Assembly: GCF_000308415.1 (NCBI RefSeq) | Contig: NZ_BAFS01000253.1 | Location: 1-44,595 of the forward strand | DNA from: Nocardia asiatica NBRC 100129 | GTDB lineage: Bacteria; Actinomycetota; Actinomycetes; Mycobacteriales; Mycobacteriaceae | DNA: 44,595 bases | Direction: 5' to 3' | In this document: in pieces, positions 1-37,741 of the stretch | Position numbering within the stretch: position 1 is the first letter of the stretch | How the letters are laid out: each line of letters begins with the position of its first letter | Notes under the pieces: model-generated | What the model was told of the DNA's origin: nothing | The model's database searches: none | The model's input: only the letters and a program-made list of their open reading frames with translations | Program-made: the position numbers and the translations under genes

Positions 1-31365
<31,365 letters not shown>

Positions 31366-31810
31366 CCGTAACCTCGCTTCCGGAACACCACGCAAGCGCT
31401 CCCCGACCACACCCGGAGGGGACGCGCACCTATCCGAGCGTGGCGCCTGCGTCTCCAGGTTCAGTTCTCACATCAAATCAGGCAAAAAATGTTCATTTGA
31501 ACTATCTGTCCAACGTGCCGGGCTTGTTACATGAGCTCGACCGTGCCCAGGACCCACCGACCGGCTCCGCCGGGACCTTCTGTGCGAATCACCGGATCAA
31601 TCTACCGTCGCCTCCGGCACCCGACCAACCATGCTCTATAGCTATCCGACATCATCGCAGGCAGATGCGTTGCAGCGGGTTTGCCAGGGTGCTGTTGCGG
31701 TTCTCACATGAGTCACGTTGCCCCATTCCGACACTTCCGCGCCGACGTAGGACAGCCGCCTGGGGCGCCTGCCGTCATTACCGCCGGGGCCCAGCGCAGG
31801 GCCGTCGCCT
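31366..31810. promoter_or_regulatory. 445-bp leader/promoter region between cobM and the NRPS
   Basis: No convincing gene is seen. The stretch 31465-31510 is unusually A/T-rich for this window and contains the dyad GTTCA-TT-TGAAC at 31491-31502. A TATAGA box on the minus strand lies at about 31640-31635 next to the palindrome ATAGCTAT (31638-31645). A GC-rich dyad CCGGC-TCC-GCCGG lies at 31561-31573 without a T-tract. Together these suggest that the NRPS has its own promoter and a leader of up to about 270 nt, but no start site can be fixed from sequence. Confidence 0.4.
31491..31502. promoter_or_regulatory. Dyad upstream of the NRPS start (candidate operator)
   Basis: GTTCA-TT-TGAAC, perfect 5-bp arms with 2-bp spacer, about 126 bp upstream of the chosen NRPS start and inside the A/T-rich patch. 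Role inferred from position only. Confidence 0.3.
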
Positions 31811-32575
31811 TCAGCGCTCCGCACCCGCGGACCCGCGTACGCGCGCCGGGTCGTAGAGATGGGATTGCGCGCACGACACCGCGGGCGTGAGCGCGCGCCC
31901 CACCAGGATCACCGCGGCCTGCCGCAGCTTCGCGGCTTCCACCTGGCCGGCGATGTCGGACAGGGTGCCGCGCAGGATCAGCTGCCCGGGTTGGCTGGCG
32001 CGATAGACGACGGCGACCGGGCAATCCGCGCCGTACTCGGCGGCCAGTTCGGCGGCCAGTTCGCGGACGCGCGTGATGGCCAGGTGCAGCGCGAGGGTGG
32101 CGCCGGTGGCCGCGAAGTTCGCCAGCGCCTCGGACGCCGGCATCGCGGTGGAGCGGGCCCGCGTGCGGGTCAGCACCACCGACTGCACCAGCTCCGGCAC
32201 CGTCAGCTCCGCGCCCAGCGCGGCCGCAGCGGCGGCGTATGCGGGGACGCCGGGCGTGACGTCCCACGGCACGCCGTGCGCGTCGAGCCTGCGGGTCTGC
32301 TCGGTCAGCGCCGAATACAGCGACGGGTCGCCCGAGCACAGGCGGGCCACGTCCCGGCCCGCTCGGTGCGCGCGCACCAAGTGCTCGACGATCTGGTCGA
32401 GATCCAGCTGTTGAGTGTCGACCAGCTCGGCATCCGGCGCGCAGTGCGCCAGCACGTCCGGGTCCAGGTATGTCCCCGCGAACAGGCATACCGGCGACGC
32501 GCGGAGAAGTTCCACCGCGCGCACCGTCAACAGATCGGCCGCGCCCGGCCCGGCCCCGATGAAGTGCACGGTCAT
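31811..32575 (-). CDS. cobM: Precorrin-4 C(11)-methyltransferase
   Basis: 254 residues, the usual length of the family. The enzyme methylates C-11 of precorrin-4 with S-adenosylmethionine to give precorrin-5 in the aerobic cobalamin pathway. Visible signatures are the N-terminal VHFIGAGPGAADLLT (start of the tetrapyrrole methylase fold), CSGDPSLYSAL (about 85-95) and GVPAYAAAAAALGAELTVP (about 115-133), which is typical of CobM. Start chosen at ATG 32575, which places the glycine-rich strand at the N-terminus as in homologues; the longer frame to 32641 adds an unconserved tail. No other cobalamin gene is adjacent, so it is an orphan member of the pathway here. It is co-directional with the NRPS but 445 bp away, so probably not in one operon. 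Confidence 0.9.
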   Translation of the reverse strand: MTVHFIGAGPGAADLLTVRAVELLRASPVCLFAGTYLDPDVLAHCAPDAELVDTQQLDLDQIVEHLVRAHRAGRDVARLCSGDPSLYSALTEQTRRLDAHGVPWDVTPGVPAYAAAAAALGAELTVPELVQSVVLTRTRARSTAMPASEALANFAATGATLALHLAITRVRELAAELAAEYGADCPVAVVYRASQPGQLILRGTLSDIAGQVEAAKLRQAAVILVGRALTPAVSCAQSHLYDPARVRGSAGAER

Positions 32576-32690
32576 GCGCGCGAGTGTATTGACCGCCGAG
32601 CACCGAGCACCGCGGTCCAGCGCGACACCGGAGATGTCCACCGCTGCCGCTGCCCGCCGGCGAGATGCGTTCCTCGGCCGACCCGACCGC

Positions 32691-33116
32691 TCAAGCGGTG
32701 GCGTCGAAGTGGGCGATCACCTTGTCGGGGCGCAGGCGGACGACGAGTTCACCGGGGACGCCGTTGCGCTTGCCGAATTCCTCGGCGCGGTCCGCGCCCA
32801 TGTACCGGCCGCCGATCTCGGTGGCTGTGCGCAGCAGCTCCTCGGGATCTTCCGAGAGCGTGACCGAGCCCTGCAACTGGACCGAGGCGTACGGCGGCTC
32901 CTCCAGGTCGACACACACCGAGACGCGCCCGTCACGGGCGAACGCCTTACCCTTCGCGGTCGACTTACCGGTGTTGAAGACCAGTTCGTCCCCCTCCAGG
33001 ACGAACCACACCGGAGTCACCACCGGCCTACCGTCGGCGGCCACGAACGCCACCTTGCCGGTACGGGTGCCGTGGGCGAGGAAATCGCGCACTTCGGGAT
33101 CGGAAAGAGAGGCCAT
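32691..33116 (-). CDS. PPOX-class F420/flavin-binding split-barrel protein
   Basis: 141 residues, a single split beta-barrel domain. The order of strands in KVAFVAADGRPVVTPVWFVL, ELVFNTGKSTAKGKAF, RVSVCVDLEEPPYASVQLQG and ELVVRLRPDKVIAHFD is that of small F420-dependent (pyridoxamine-phosphate-oxidase-like) proteins of mycobacteria and nocardiae, about the size of the Rv3369 group. Such proteins bind F420 or a flavin and reduce or sequester small substrates; the substrate here is unknown. ATG at 33116 is preferred over the GTG at 33122 because AGGG lies about 7 nt before it. It stands alone, 115 bp upstream of the cobM start on the same strand. Confidence 0.82.
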   Translation of the reverse strand: MASLSDPEVRDFLAHGTRTGKVAFVAADGRPVVTPVWFVLEGDELVFNTGKSTAKGKAFARDGRVSVCVDLEEPPYASVQLQGSVTLSEDPEELLRTATEIGGRYMGADRAEEFGKRNGVPGELVVRLRPDKVIAHFDATA

Positions 33117-33214
33117 CCGCACACCCTAGGCCGCGGTGGGCCACAGAACACGCGACGAAACGGATCGATGGACATCAGGACAAGTCTTTGGTTGGTCCGG
33201 ATTCCCGCCTGTGC

Positions 33215-33234
33215 GGCCGACTCCCTTGTCGGCC
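33215..33234. repeat. Perfect dyad GGCCGAC-N6-GTCGGCC
   Basis: 7-bp arms with a 6-bp spacer. Shares the inner GAC-N6-GTC geometry with the dyad 48 bp downstream. Could be an operator, or the stem of an mRNA hairpin. Confidence 0.45.
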
Positions 33235-33262
33235 TACCGACGCCGTTGTCGAGGGCGGGTTC

Positions 33263-33282
33263 AGGTGACGACGCTGTCACCT
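33263..33282. repeat. Perfect dyad AGGTGAC-N6-GTCACCT
   Basis: 7-bp arms with a 6-bp spacer, about 150 bp upstream of the split-barrel start. Half-sites resemble GntR-type operators; assignment is a guess. Confidence 0.45.
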
Positions 33283-33291
33283 CAGATGTGC

Positions 33292-33305
33292 TTGCCGCAC
33301 GGCAA
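33292..33305. repeat. Perfect dyad TTGCCG-CA-CGGCAA
   Basis: 6-bp arms with a 2-bp spacer, 9 bp beyond the previous dyad. Role unknown. Confidence 0.35.
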
Positions 33306-33493
33306 CCAGTCTCATCGAATACGTACCGACCCCACATCCGTAGATTCGCCTATGCAATACCTATCTATGCAATCGGCGTCCTCGAGCGCCACCGAGACAG
33401 CACCCCGAATCGGCCGTAGCCCCTTCGCCGGTCACTGCCCAGAAATCGCCTAGAGCTGGCACTGCTCGCTGCACCCGACCACCAGCGGTGCAC

Positions 33494-33536
33494 AATTAGT
33501 ATGCAGGCGCATATCATCTACAAATGCTTACTAATT
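33494..33536. repeat. Inverted repeat spanning a start codon
   Basis: AATTAGTA (33494-33501) and TACTAATT (33529-33536) are exact reverse complements; extended to 11 bp the arms match at 10 positions. The right arm lies inside codons 2-5 of the gene starting at 33524, so binding of a regulator, or an RNA stem, would cover the start codon. Confidence 0.45.
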
Positions 33537-33997
33537 CTTTACCGGGACCCGCCGACCCGCACGGCGCGGCAGGTGAACAGCCGTTTTCCGAGGGCACGGT
33601 GCTCATGCCCTGGCGAGCCGGTCCCCGGCACGACAGCGCAGATTCGGTGTTCGTCAGCGTGACCGACTTCCTGGCCGGCTCCGAAGAAGACGTTCAGGAG
33701 ATCTACAAGACGGGGATGCGATTGAGCCGGAACTGGCCCGTGATGCACGGCGCGGTCGGCCTGTGGCTGTGGGCTCGGCCATCGGAATTGCGCGGCGGCT
33801 CCATCTCGGTGTGGGAGACCGAAAAGGACATGCGGCGGTTCGTGCGCTGGCCGGTGCACGCCGACATCATGCGGAAGTGGCGCGGGCGAGTCGGCCTCGC
33901 CACCGACTCGTGGCAGGCCGTCCGGTTCGACGCCCAGGAGGTGTGGGCACGGGCGCGCGACACGATCGACTCGCGCCCGCACCCTCAGGCCGGATGA
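33524..33997 (+). CDS. Hypothetical protein, dimeric alpha-beta-barrel (ABM/DUF3291-like)
   Basis: 157 residues. After a loose N-terminus (about 40 residues) comes a ferredoxin-like segment: a strand (SVFVSVTDFLAG), a helix (EEDVQEIYKTGMRLSRNW), a strand with AVGLWLWARP, and SISVWETEKDMRRFVRWPVH followed by a helix. The pattern of a W-E-T-E-K-D-M-R-R-F-V turn preceding a short helix and His-Ala is common in monooxygenase-like alpha-beta-barrel proteins (ABM, DUF3291, spheroidene-monooxygenase-like). No catalytic role can be claimed. Start ATG 33524 has no good RBS, and overlaps an inverted repeat. No operon partner; the next gene is convergent. Confidence 0.7.
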   Translation: MLTNSLPGPADPHGAAGEQPFSEGTVLMPWRAGPRHDSADSVFVSVTDFLAGSEEDVQEIYKTGMRLSRNWPVMHGAVGLWLWARPSELRGGSISVWETEKDMRRFVRWPVHADIMRKWRGRVGLATDSWQAVRFDAQEVWARARDTIDSRPHPQAG

Positions 33998-34086
33998 CCC
34001 ATGCGCGGCCGTGCACCCGATCAGCGGTCGGACCACTGCTCCGGAAGATTTCGCCGGCCCGGAGACGTCCGGCCGACCGGTCCGGA

Positions 34087-34395
34087 TCAGGTGCGGCGCA
34101 TGAACGCCATCACGCAGCACTCCCTGGTGCCCGAGCTGTCGACGCTCCGTTCGATCACACTGACCAACTCCCAACCCTGGGATTCGAGCAGTTCGATGCC
34201 ATTGAGCAGGTGGACAACCGGCTCGAAGACCGTGGACGTGTTGTCCCCCAGCGTGCGGAACTCCAACCGCAGCGGCGAACTCAGGACCAGGTTCCGGCGC
34301 GGATAGGAGCGCAGGTCCACCACGCCGTTCAGCACGGCGATCACGTCGAAGACAGGCCCGGGTGCAGGAGTACTCACGTCCCCATAGTCCTGCAC
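34087..34395 (-). CDS. Small hypothetical protein
   Basis: 102 residues from GTG 34395 (97-codon alternative from GTG 34377, giving MSTPAPGPVFDVIAVLNG). I do not recognise the family. The sequence is compact and mixed alpha/beta, ending with GIELLESQGWELVSVIE, a pattern seen in DUF4177-like small proteins, then a Cys pair (ECC). No signal peptide or membrane segment. Codon use matches the neighbours. It is convergent with the preceding gene and 86 bp downstream of the secreted-protein gene on the same strand, so the two may be co-transcribed. Confidence 0.6.
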   Translation of the reverse strand: MQDYGDVSTPAPGPVFDVIAVLNGVVDLRSYPRRNLVLSSPLRLEFRTLGDNTSTVFEPVVHLLNGIELLESQGWELVSVIERSVDSSGTRECCVMAFMRRT

Positions 34396-34481
34396 TCTCG
34401 ACCGTCCGGTGAAACGACGAAAGCCGTGCCCCCGCCGCTGACGTGCGGATCAGGGGGCATGCTGTCGAATTCCGCTGTGGA

Positions 34482-34754
34482 TCAGCGCTGCCAGGGCAGG
34501 CAGCCCGCGGCGCGCAGGCGGGTCGCCAGCCCGGAACCGATGGTGGTGCTGGAACCGTTGCCCGCGGTGAGCGCCAGCAGGAGATCGAGGCCGAGTCCGG
34601 CGCCGAGGGAGCAACCCAGCAGATTGACGTCCACCGTGATGATCTCGTCCTTCGGTGCGCCGGGCAGGGTCTCATCGGCATGCGCCGAACTCGCCCCGGC
34701 CACGGTGGCGGCAACGAGCGTCACGGCGATGAGACCGGCTCGGATGGATCGCAC
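34482..34754 (-). CDS. Small secreted protein
   Basis: 90 residues. The N-terminus MRSIRAGLIAVTLVAATVAG has a positive n-region and a hydrophobic core, and SAHA-DE is a clear signal peptidase I site after about residue 27, leaving a mature protein of about 63 residues. It has two cysteines (in LLGCSLG and AAGCLPW) that could form one disulfide, and a glycine/leucine-rich middle. The GTG start at 34754 is supported by a strong AGAAGGAGG ribosome binding site 4-5 nt upstream. It resembles the many short exported proteins of unknown function in Nocardia. Function unknown. Confidence 0.75.
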   Translation of the reverse strand: MRSIRAGLIAVTLVAATVAGASSAHADETLPGAPKDEIITVDVNLLGCSLGAGLGLDLLLALTAGNGSSTTIGSGLATRLRAAGCLPWQR

Positions 34755-34904
34755 TTATCCTCCTTCTGCGCCCTGGCCGGGCGCGATCCTCATGCCGGGC
34801 AATGAATTCGATCGACATCGGCGTCCGCGCCCCCGACCGGCGGTCCGCCGCATGGATTGTTGACCGATCGAGAGCGCGGGAAACCCCTTTTCCGCCCGGA
34901 GCCG

Positions 34905-34916
34905 GTGACATGTCAC
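34905..34916. promoter_or_regulatory. Perfect palindrome GTGACATGTCAC
   Basis: 12-bp perfect palindrome about 150 bp upstream of the secreted-protein start. The GTGAC/GTCAC half-sites are the same as those of the dyad at 33263-33282, which has a wider spacer. Candidate operator; not assignable. Confidence 0.35.
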
Positions 34917-35107
34917 ACTCCGATCCGAGCCGTCGCCGAGACACGGCGGAAGCCCGGAACACGGTCGAGCGGCGGCCACACCCGCAGACCGGTCGACCCC
35001 CTCGGCGCGGTTGCGCGGGCACCGACCACTGATGGCTGGTCCGCTTTCCAACCTCGGAGTCGACCGCCATGGTGACCGTGGCGGTCCTGATTCGCCGATC
35101 GGAACTA

Positions 35108-35176
35108 TCGGCAGATCGTCGGGCAGTCCGTCGGCAGATGATCGGGAAGAGTGTCGGCAGATCGTCGGTTTTCGGT
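35108..35176 (+). repeat. Three tandem repeats, 23-bp period
   Basis: Units start at 35108, 35131 and 35154. Each opens with TCGGCAGATCGTCGG (middle copy TCGGCAGATGATCGG), followed by 8 bp that differ between copies. Direct repeats at a fixed period resemble iterons or a multi-site operator. Only three copies, so neither a CRISPR array nor a minisatellite. Confidence 0.6.
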
Positions 35177-35255
35177 CGATCGCCCGCCGTCGATTGTTGA
35201 CCGCTCGCGAAGAACGGAGACCTCGATCTCGCCCCGGGTTCGTCTGGGGCGGCGT

Positions 35256-36455
35256 TCAGGGGCGGATGTGTTCCGCGCGAACGCCGATTCCGATGAATCG
35301 GCCAACCGCGTGGCGCAGCACCGGCAGCCGCCGGAAAAGGCGGAAGATCGGCGGGACGTGGGTGGCGGTGTCGTCGTGCAGATTTTTGGGGTAGAGGTCG
35401 CGCAGAATGGCCAACTGGAACAGCTGGGTCAGTCTGACGGGCAGTTGGCGGCGGGCCTGCACGCGAGGCGGATCGGCGTCGGTCAGGTTGTGCGCGAGCA
35501 GTTTCGGGCCGAGGATGTTCGCGGTTGCGACAGCGTCCTGGATGGCCAGGTTTATGCCGACGCCACCCGCCGGTGACATGGCGTGGGCGGCATCGCCTAT
35601 GCAGAGCAAGCCCGGTCGATACCACCTGGTGAGCCGGTCGACACGGACCGTCAGCTGATGAACGTCGTCCCAATCGCCGAGTTCGTGAACGCGGTCGCGC
35701 AATGCGGGGGCGAGCGCGCTGATTCTGTCGCGTAGCTCGCCGATGCCGAGTGCGCGTAGATCTTCATAGGCGTTCGTGGGAATCGTGTACGCCACTTGCC
35801 AGTAGTCGCCGCGATCGATGGCGACCATCGCCCCCTTGCCGCCCTGGAAGAACTCGACCTGGTCCGTCGCTCGCCGCGACAGCCGAAACCACAGGACGTC
35901 CATCGGTGGCGAACTCGCCGCTGCCCGCAAACCGGCCGATTCTCGCATGCGTGAGTGGCGGCCGTCCGCGGCCACGACGAGATCGGCCCGGATTTCGAAG
36001 CTTCCGGTGTCGGTGGTCGCCCGCACGCCGAGGACGCGATCGTTCTCGATGAGCAGATCGACTGCTTTCGTGTTTTGCAGGAGCCGGAAGCCGGGGAAGG
36101 CCGCGGCCTTGGTCGCCAGGAAATTCAGGAATTCCCATTGCGGCATGAACGCGATGTACGGGCCGCGGACCGGCAGCTTCCGGAAATCCGCGAAGGTCAC
36201 GGGCGTGCCGCCGACCGCGACGGTGACGCGATCCATGGTGTTGTGCGGGAGGCGGTGGAATTCGTCCAGCCAGCCGAGTTCGTGGATGAGTTCCTGAGTG
36301 GACGGATGGATGGTGTCGCCACGGAAATCGCGCAGGAAGTCGGCGTGTTTTTCCAGCACCACCACCTCGACACCCTGCCGGGCGAGCAGCGTGCCCAGCA
36401 TCATCCCGGCGGGGCCGCCGCCTACCACGCAGCATTGCACGTTCATGTCATGCAC
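35256..36455 (-). CDS. FAD-dependent monooxygenase (PHBH/UbiH fold)
   Basis: 399 residues, close to the usual size of aromatic-ring flavin hydroxylases. The N-terminus has VVGGGPAGMMLGTLLARQG (GxGxxG, about residues 9-27) with Glu in VVVLEKH; the DG fingerprint is VVAADGRHSRMRES (about 155-168) and the second FAD motif GDAAHAMSPAGGVGINLAIQ lies near 285-304. Such enzymes hydroxylate or epoxidise organic substrates with NAD(P)H and O2; the substrate is unknown. GTG 36455 is chosen because AAGGAG is 9 nt upstream, against about 18 nt for ATG 36446. It overlaps the end of the upstream TetR gene by 8 nt, so the pair is translationally coupled and probably one operon. Confidence 0.88.
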   Translation of the reverse strand: MHDMNVQCCVVGGGPAGMMLGTLLARQGVEVVVLEKHADFLRDFRGDTIHPSTQELIHELGWLDEFHRLPHNTMDRVTVAVGGTPVTFADFRKLPVRGPYIAFMPQWEFLNFLATKAAAFPGFRLLQNTKAVDLLIENDRVLGVRATTDTGSFEIRADLVVAADGRHSRMRESAGLRAAASSPPMDVLWFRLSRRATDQVEFFQGGKGAMVAIDRGDYWQVAYTIPTNAYEDLRALGIGELRDRISALAPALRDRVHELGDWDDVHQLTVRVDRLTRWYRPGLLCIGDAAHAMSPAGGVGINLAIQDAVATANILGPKLLAHNLTDADPPRVQARRQLPVRLTQLFQLAILRDLYPKNLHDDTATHVPPIFRLFRRLPVLRHAVGRFIGIGVRAEHIRP

Positions 36456-37047
36456 CGGCGATCTCTCCTTCTTCGAATGGCGCGCTACGAACAAGTCCGT
36501 GGAGCACGAGACCCACCAGCTCGGCGACATCGACCGGGATGCCGGTGCTGCGCCCGACGGCGAGAGTCGCGAACAGGGCGGTCGCGGTCGTGCGCGCGTC
36601 ATGGTCACGCAATTCCCCCGCGACCACGCGGGAGCGCAGATACTCGGCCATCACGGCCTGCCCTTCCCCGACGAATTCCGCCAGCACCGCCCGCACGTTC
36701 TCATGCGAATGCCCGGCGGCGAAAAACAGTCTGATCAGCTTGGCATTGGCGGCCAGCACGCCGTCGAACTCGCGCATGACCCGGGGCAAGACCTCGGTCG
36801 CCGGCTCGCCCTCCGCCCGCTCCAGCGATTCGCGCAACTGCCGCGAGAATCCGCGCTCCCGCAACAACGCGGTCACCAGCGCCTCTTTCCCGGCGAAATA
36901 GTGATACAGCAGGCCGGGCGCGACCCCGGCGGCAGCCGCGATGTCCTTGACCGAAGCCCCGTCGATCCCTTTGTCGGCGAACACTTCCAACGCCGCGTCG
37001 AGCAGGCGCTCGCGCCGCCACTGCGCCTGTTCTCGTCGACTTCCCAC
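36448..37047 (-). CDS. TetR-family transcriptional regulator
   Basis: 199 residues. The N-terminal helix-turn-helix is RRERLLDAALEVFADKGIDG, then ASVKDIAAAAGVAPGLLYHYF (about residues 31-51), with the TetR hallmark GLLYHYFAGKEAL. The C-terminal ligand domain is variable, as usual. It begins at GTG 37047 with GGAG 4 nt upstream. It probably represses its own promoter and, through the overlapping downstream gene, the FAD monooxygenase; the dyad at 37060-37077, 13 bp before the start, is the likely operator. The inducer would be a substrate of the monooxygenase or a toxic compound. Confidence 0.9.
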   Translation of the reverse strand: MGSRREQAQWRRERLLDAALEVFADKGIDGASVKDIAAAAGVAPGLLYHYFAGKEALVTALLRERGFSRQLRESLERAEGEPATEVLPRVMREFDGVLAANAKLIRLFFAAGHSHENVRAVLAEFVGEGQAVMAEYLRSRVVAGELRDHDARTTATALFATLAVGRSTGIPVDVAELVGLVLHGLVRSAPFEEGEIAGA

Positions 37048-37059
37048 GCCACTCCATTG

Positions 37060-37077
37060 ATTGAACGATCATTCAAT
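37060..37077. promoter_or_regulatory. Candidate TetR operator
   Basis: ATTGAA-CGATCA-TTCAAT: 6-bp arms around a GATC centre, one mismatched pair. It lies 13 bp upstream of the TetR start, where autorepressing TetR proteins bind. Confidence 0.6.
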
Positions 37078-37144
37078 GAACTGAACCGTACCAGCAGACC
37101 GCGAGAAAGCGAAGCTTGCCAACCCACACGGCGCGTGGATCACC

Positions 37145-37498
37145 TCAGACGCCCGTTCGACCGCCCGTGCGAGGACCGGGCCACGGTGCGGTCGGCCGTC
37201 CTCTGACCTGCGGTGGAATGTGCCTGGAATCGAGGGTGATCAGCCCGCGGACCCCCATGATCACGTCCGCGCGGTCTTCCAGATGGCCCACAGAGGGGGT
37301 GATCACCGCGATCGCGCCGACGCGGCCGATCACGGTGAGCAGCGCGTCGAGCGACGCGGGCGCGGCGGGGCCGGCGACCAGCGTTCGCGCCAGATCGAAA
37401 CCCGACGCCTTCGCCAGCGCGCGGATCTCCATTTCGTGCCTGCGCGCACGACGCCCGGAGATATCGCGGCGCAGATACCCGACCACTTTCGGCTTCAT
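37145..37498 (-). CDS. Small resolvase-like (recombinase N-terminal) protein, probably non-catalytic
   Basis: 117 residues. KPKVVGYLRRDISGRRAR followed by EIRALAKASGFDLARTLV matches the first strand and helix of the serine-recombinase N-terminal domain, and GRVGAIAVITPSVGHLE matches the central strand. The canonical Y-x-R-V-S is altered to YLRRDIS, with two extra residues before serine, and the DNA-binding tail of true resolvases is missing. I infer a domesticated, non-recombining member of a family common in nocardiae. ATG 37498 has AGAGG 5 nt upstream. It is divergent from the XRE gene. Confidence 0.65.
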   Translation of the reverse strand: MKPKVVGYLRRDISGRRARRHEMEIRALAKASGFDLARTLVAGPAAPASLDALLTVIGRVGAIAVITPSVGHLEDRADVIMGVRGLITLDSRHIPPQVRGRPTAPWPGPRTGGRTGV

Positions 37499-37573
37499 GA
37501 TCACCTCTCGTTCGATGGGTGCGCCCGCCGCCGGGGGCTTTCGCCACCGTTCGCGGCTCACCGCGTCCCGGAG

Positions 37574-37591
37574 TGCCGTGCCGACACGGCA
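37574..37591. repeat. Hairpin-forming dyad TGCCGTG-CCGA-CACGGCA
   Basis: Perfect 7-bp stem with a 4-nt loop in the 243-bp space between the resolvase-like and XRE genes, 76 bp before the former start. Could be an operator or leader hairpin of either gene. Nothing else is seen in this gap. Confidence 0.35.
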
Positions 37592-37741
37592 TCACCCCGG
37601 CGGCGCGCGCATCTCGAGCCTCGAGGAACGGGCCGAACATCGCGACGCTGTCAAGCGCGCGACAGCAGGTGTGCGATATCTGCGGTTGCCCCGCACCACC
37701 TGCGCGATCGCGCTTAAAGTTTGCTCATCACAGGAGATCTC

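Larger units (their letters stand above)
33117..33523. promoter_or_regulatory. 407-bp divergent intergenic region with three dyads
   Basis: No gene is supported. It separates the split-barrel gene (minus) from the alpha-beta-barrel gene (plus) and must hold both promoters. It contains three perfect inverted repeats within 91 bp (33215-33305), listed separately, and an imperfect repeat that runs into the next start codon. Confidence 0.45.
34855..35207 (+). repeat. Two copies of a 16-bp direct repeat (34855-34870, 35192-35207)
   Basis: GATTGTTGACCGATCG and GATTGTTGACCGCTCG differ at one position and are both preceded within 4 bp by CCGCCG. Each includes TTGACC, a good -35 hexamer on the plus strand, although no plus-strand gene follows. 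Confidence 0.45.
34755..35255. other. 501-bp intergenic region with direct repeats and palindrome
   Basis: No coding frame here has a convincing protein. It holds a perfect 12-bp palindrome (34905-34916), two copies of a 16-bp GATTGTTGACCG-type motif (34855-34870 and 35192-35207, one mismatch), and three tandem units with a 23-bp period (35108-35176). It provides the promoter of the secreted-protein gene and follows the end of the FAD monooxygenase gene on the same strand. Confidence 0.5.

Noticed and set aside
31561..31573. Rho-independent terminator for cobM
   Set aside because: The GC-rich stem is short and no T-run follows on the transcribed strand.
31366..31810. Cobalamin riboswitch near cobM
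   Set aside because: The region is downstream of cobM and lacks a recognisable B12-box; the space upstream of cobM is only 115 bp and shows none either.
33539..34714. Minus-strand frame of 391 codons
   Set aside because: Antisense to the barrel protein and overlaps two better-supported minus-strand genes; composition is that of a shadow.
35108..35176. CRISPR array
   Set aside because: Only three 15-bp boxes with 8-bp fillers; spacers far too short and no cas genes.
34672..35673. Minus-strand frame of 333 codons over the repeat region
   Set aside because: Arg/Pro-rich, overlaps the FAD gene end and the signal-peptide gene in other frames, no RBS.
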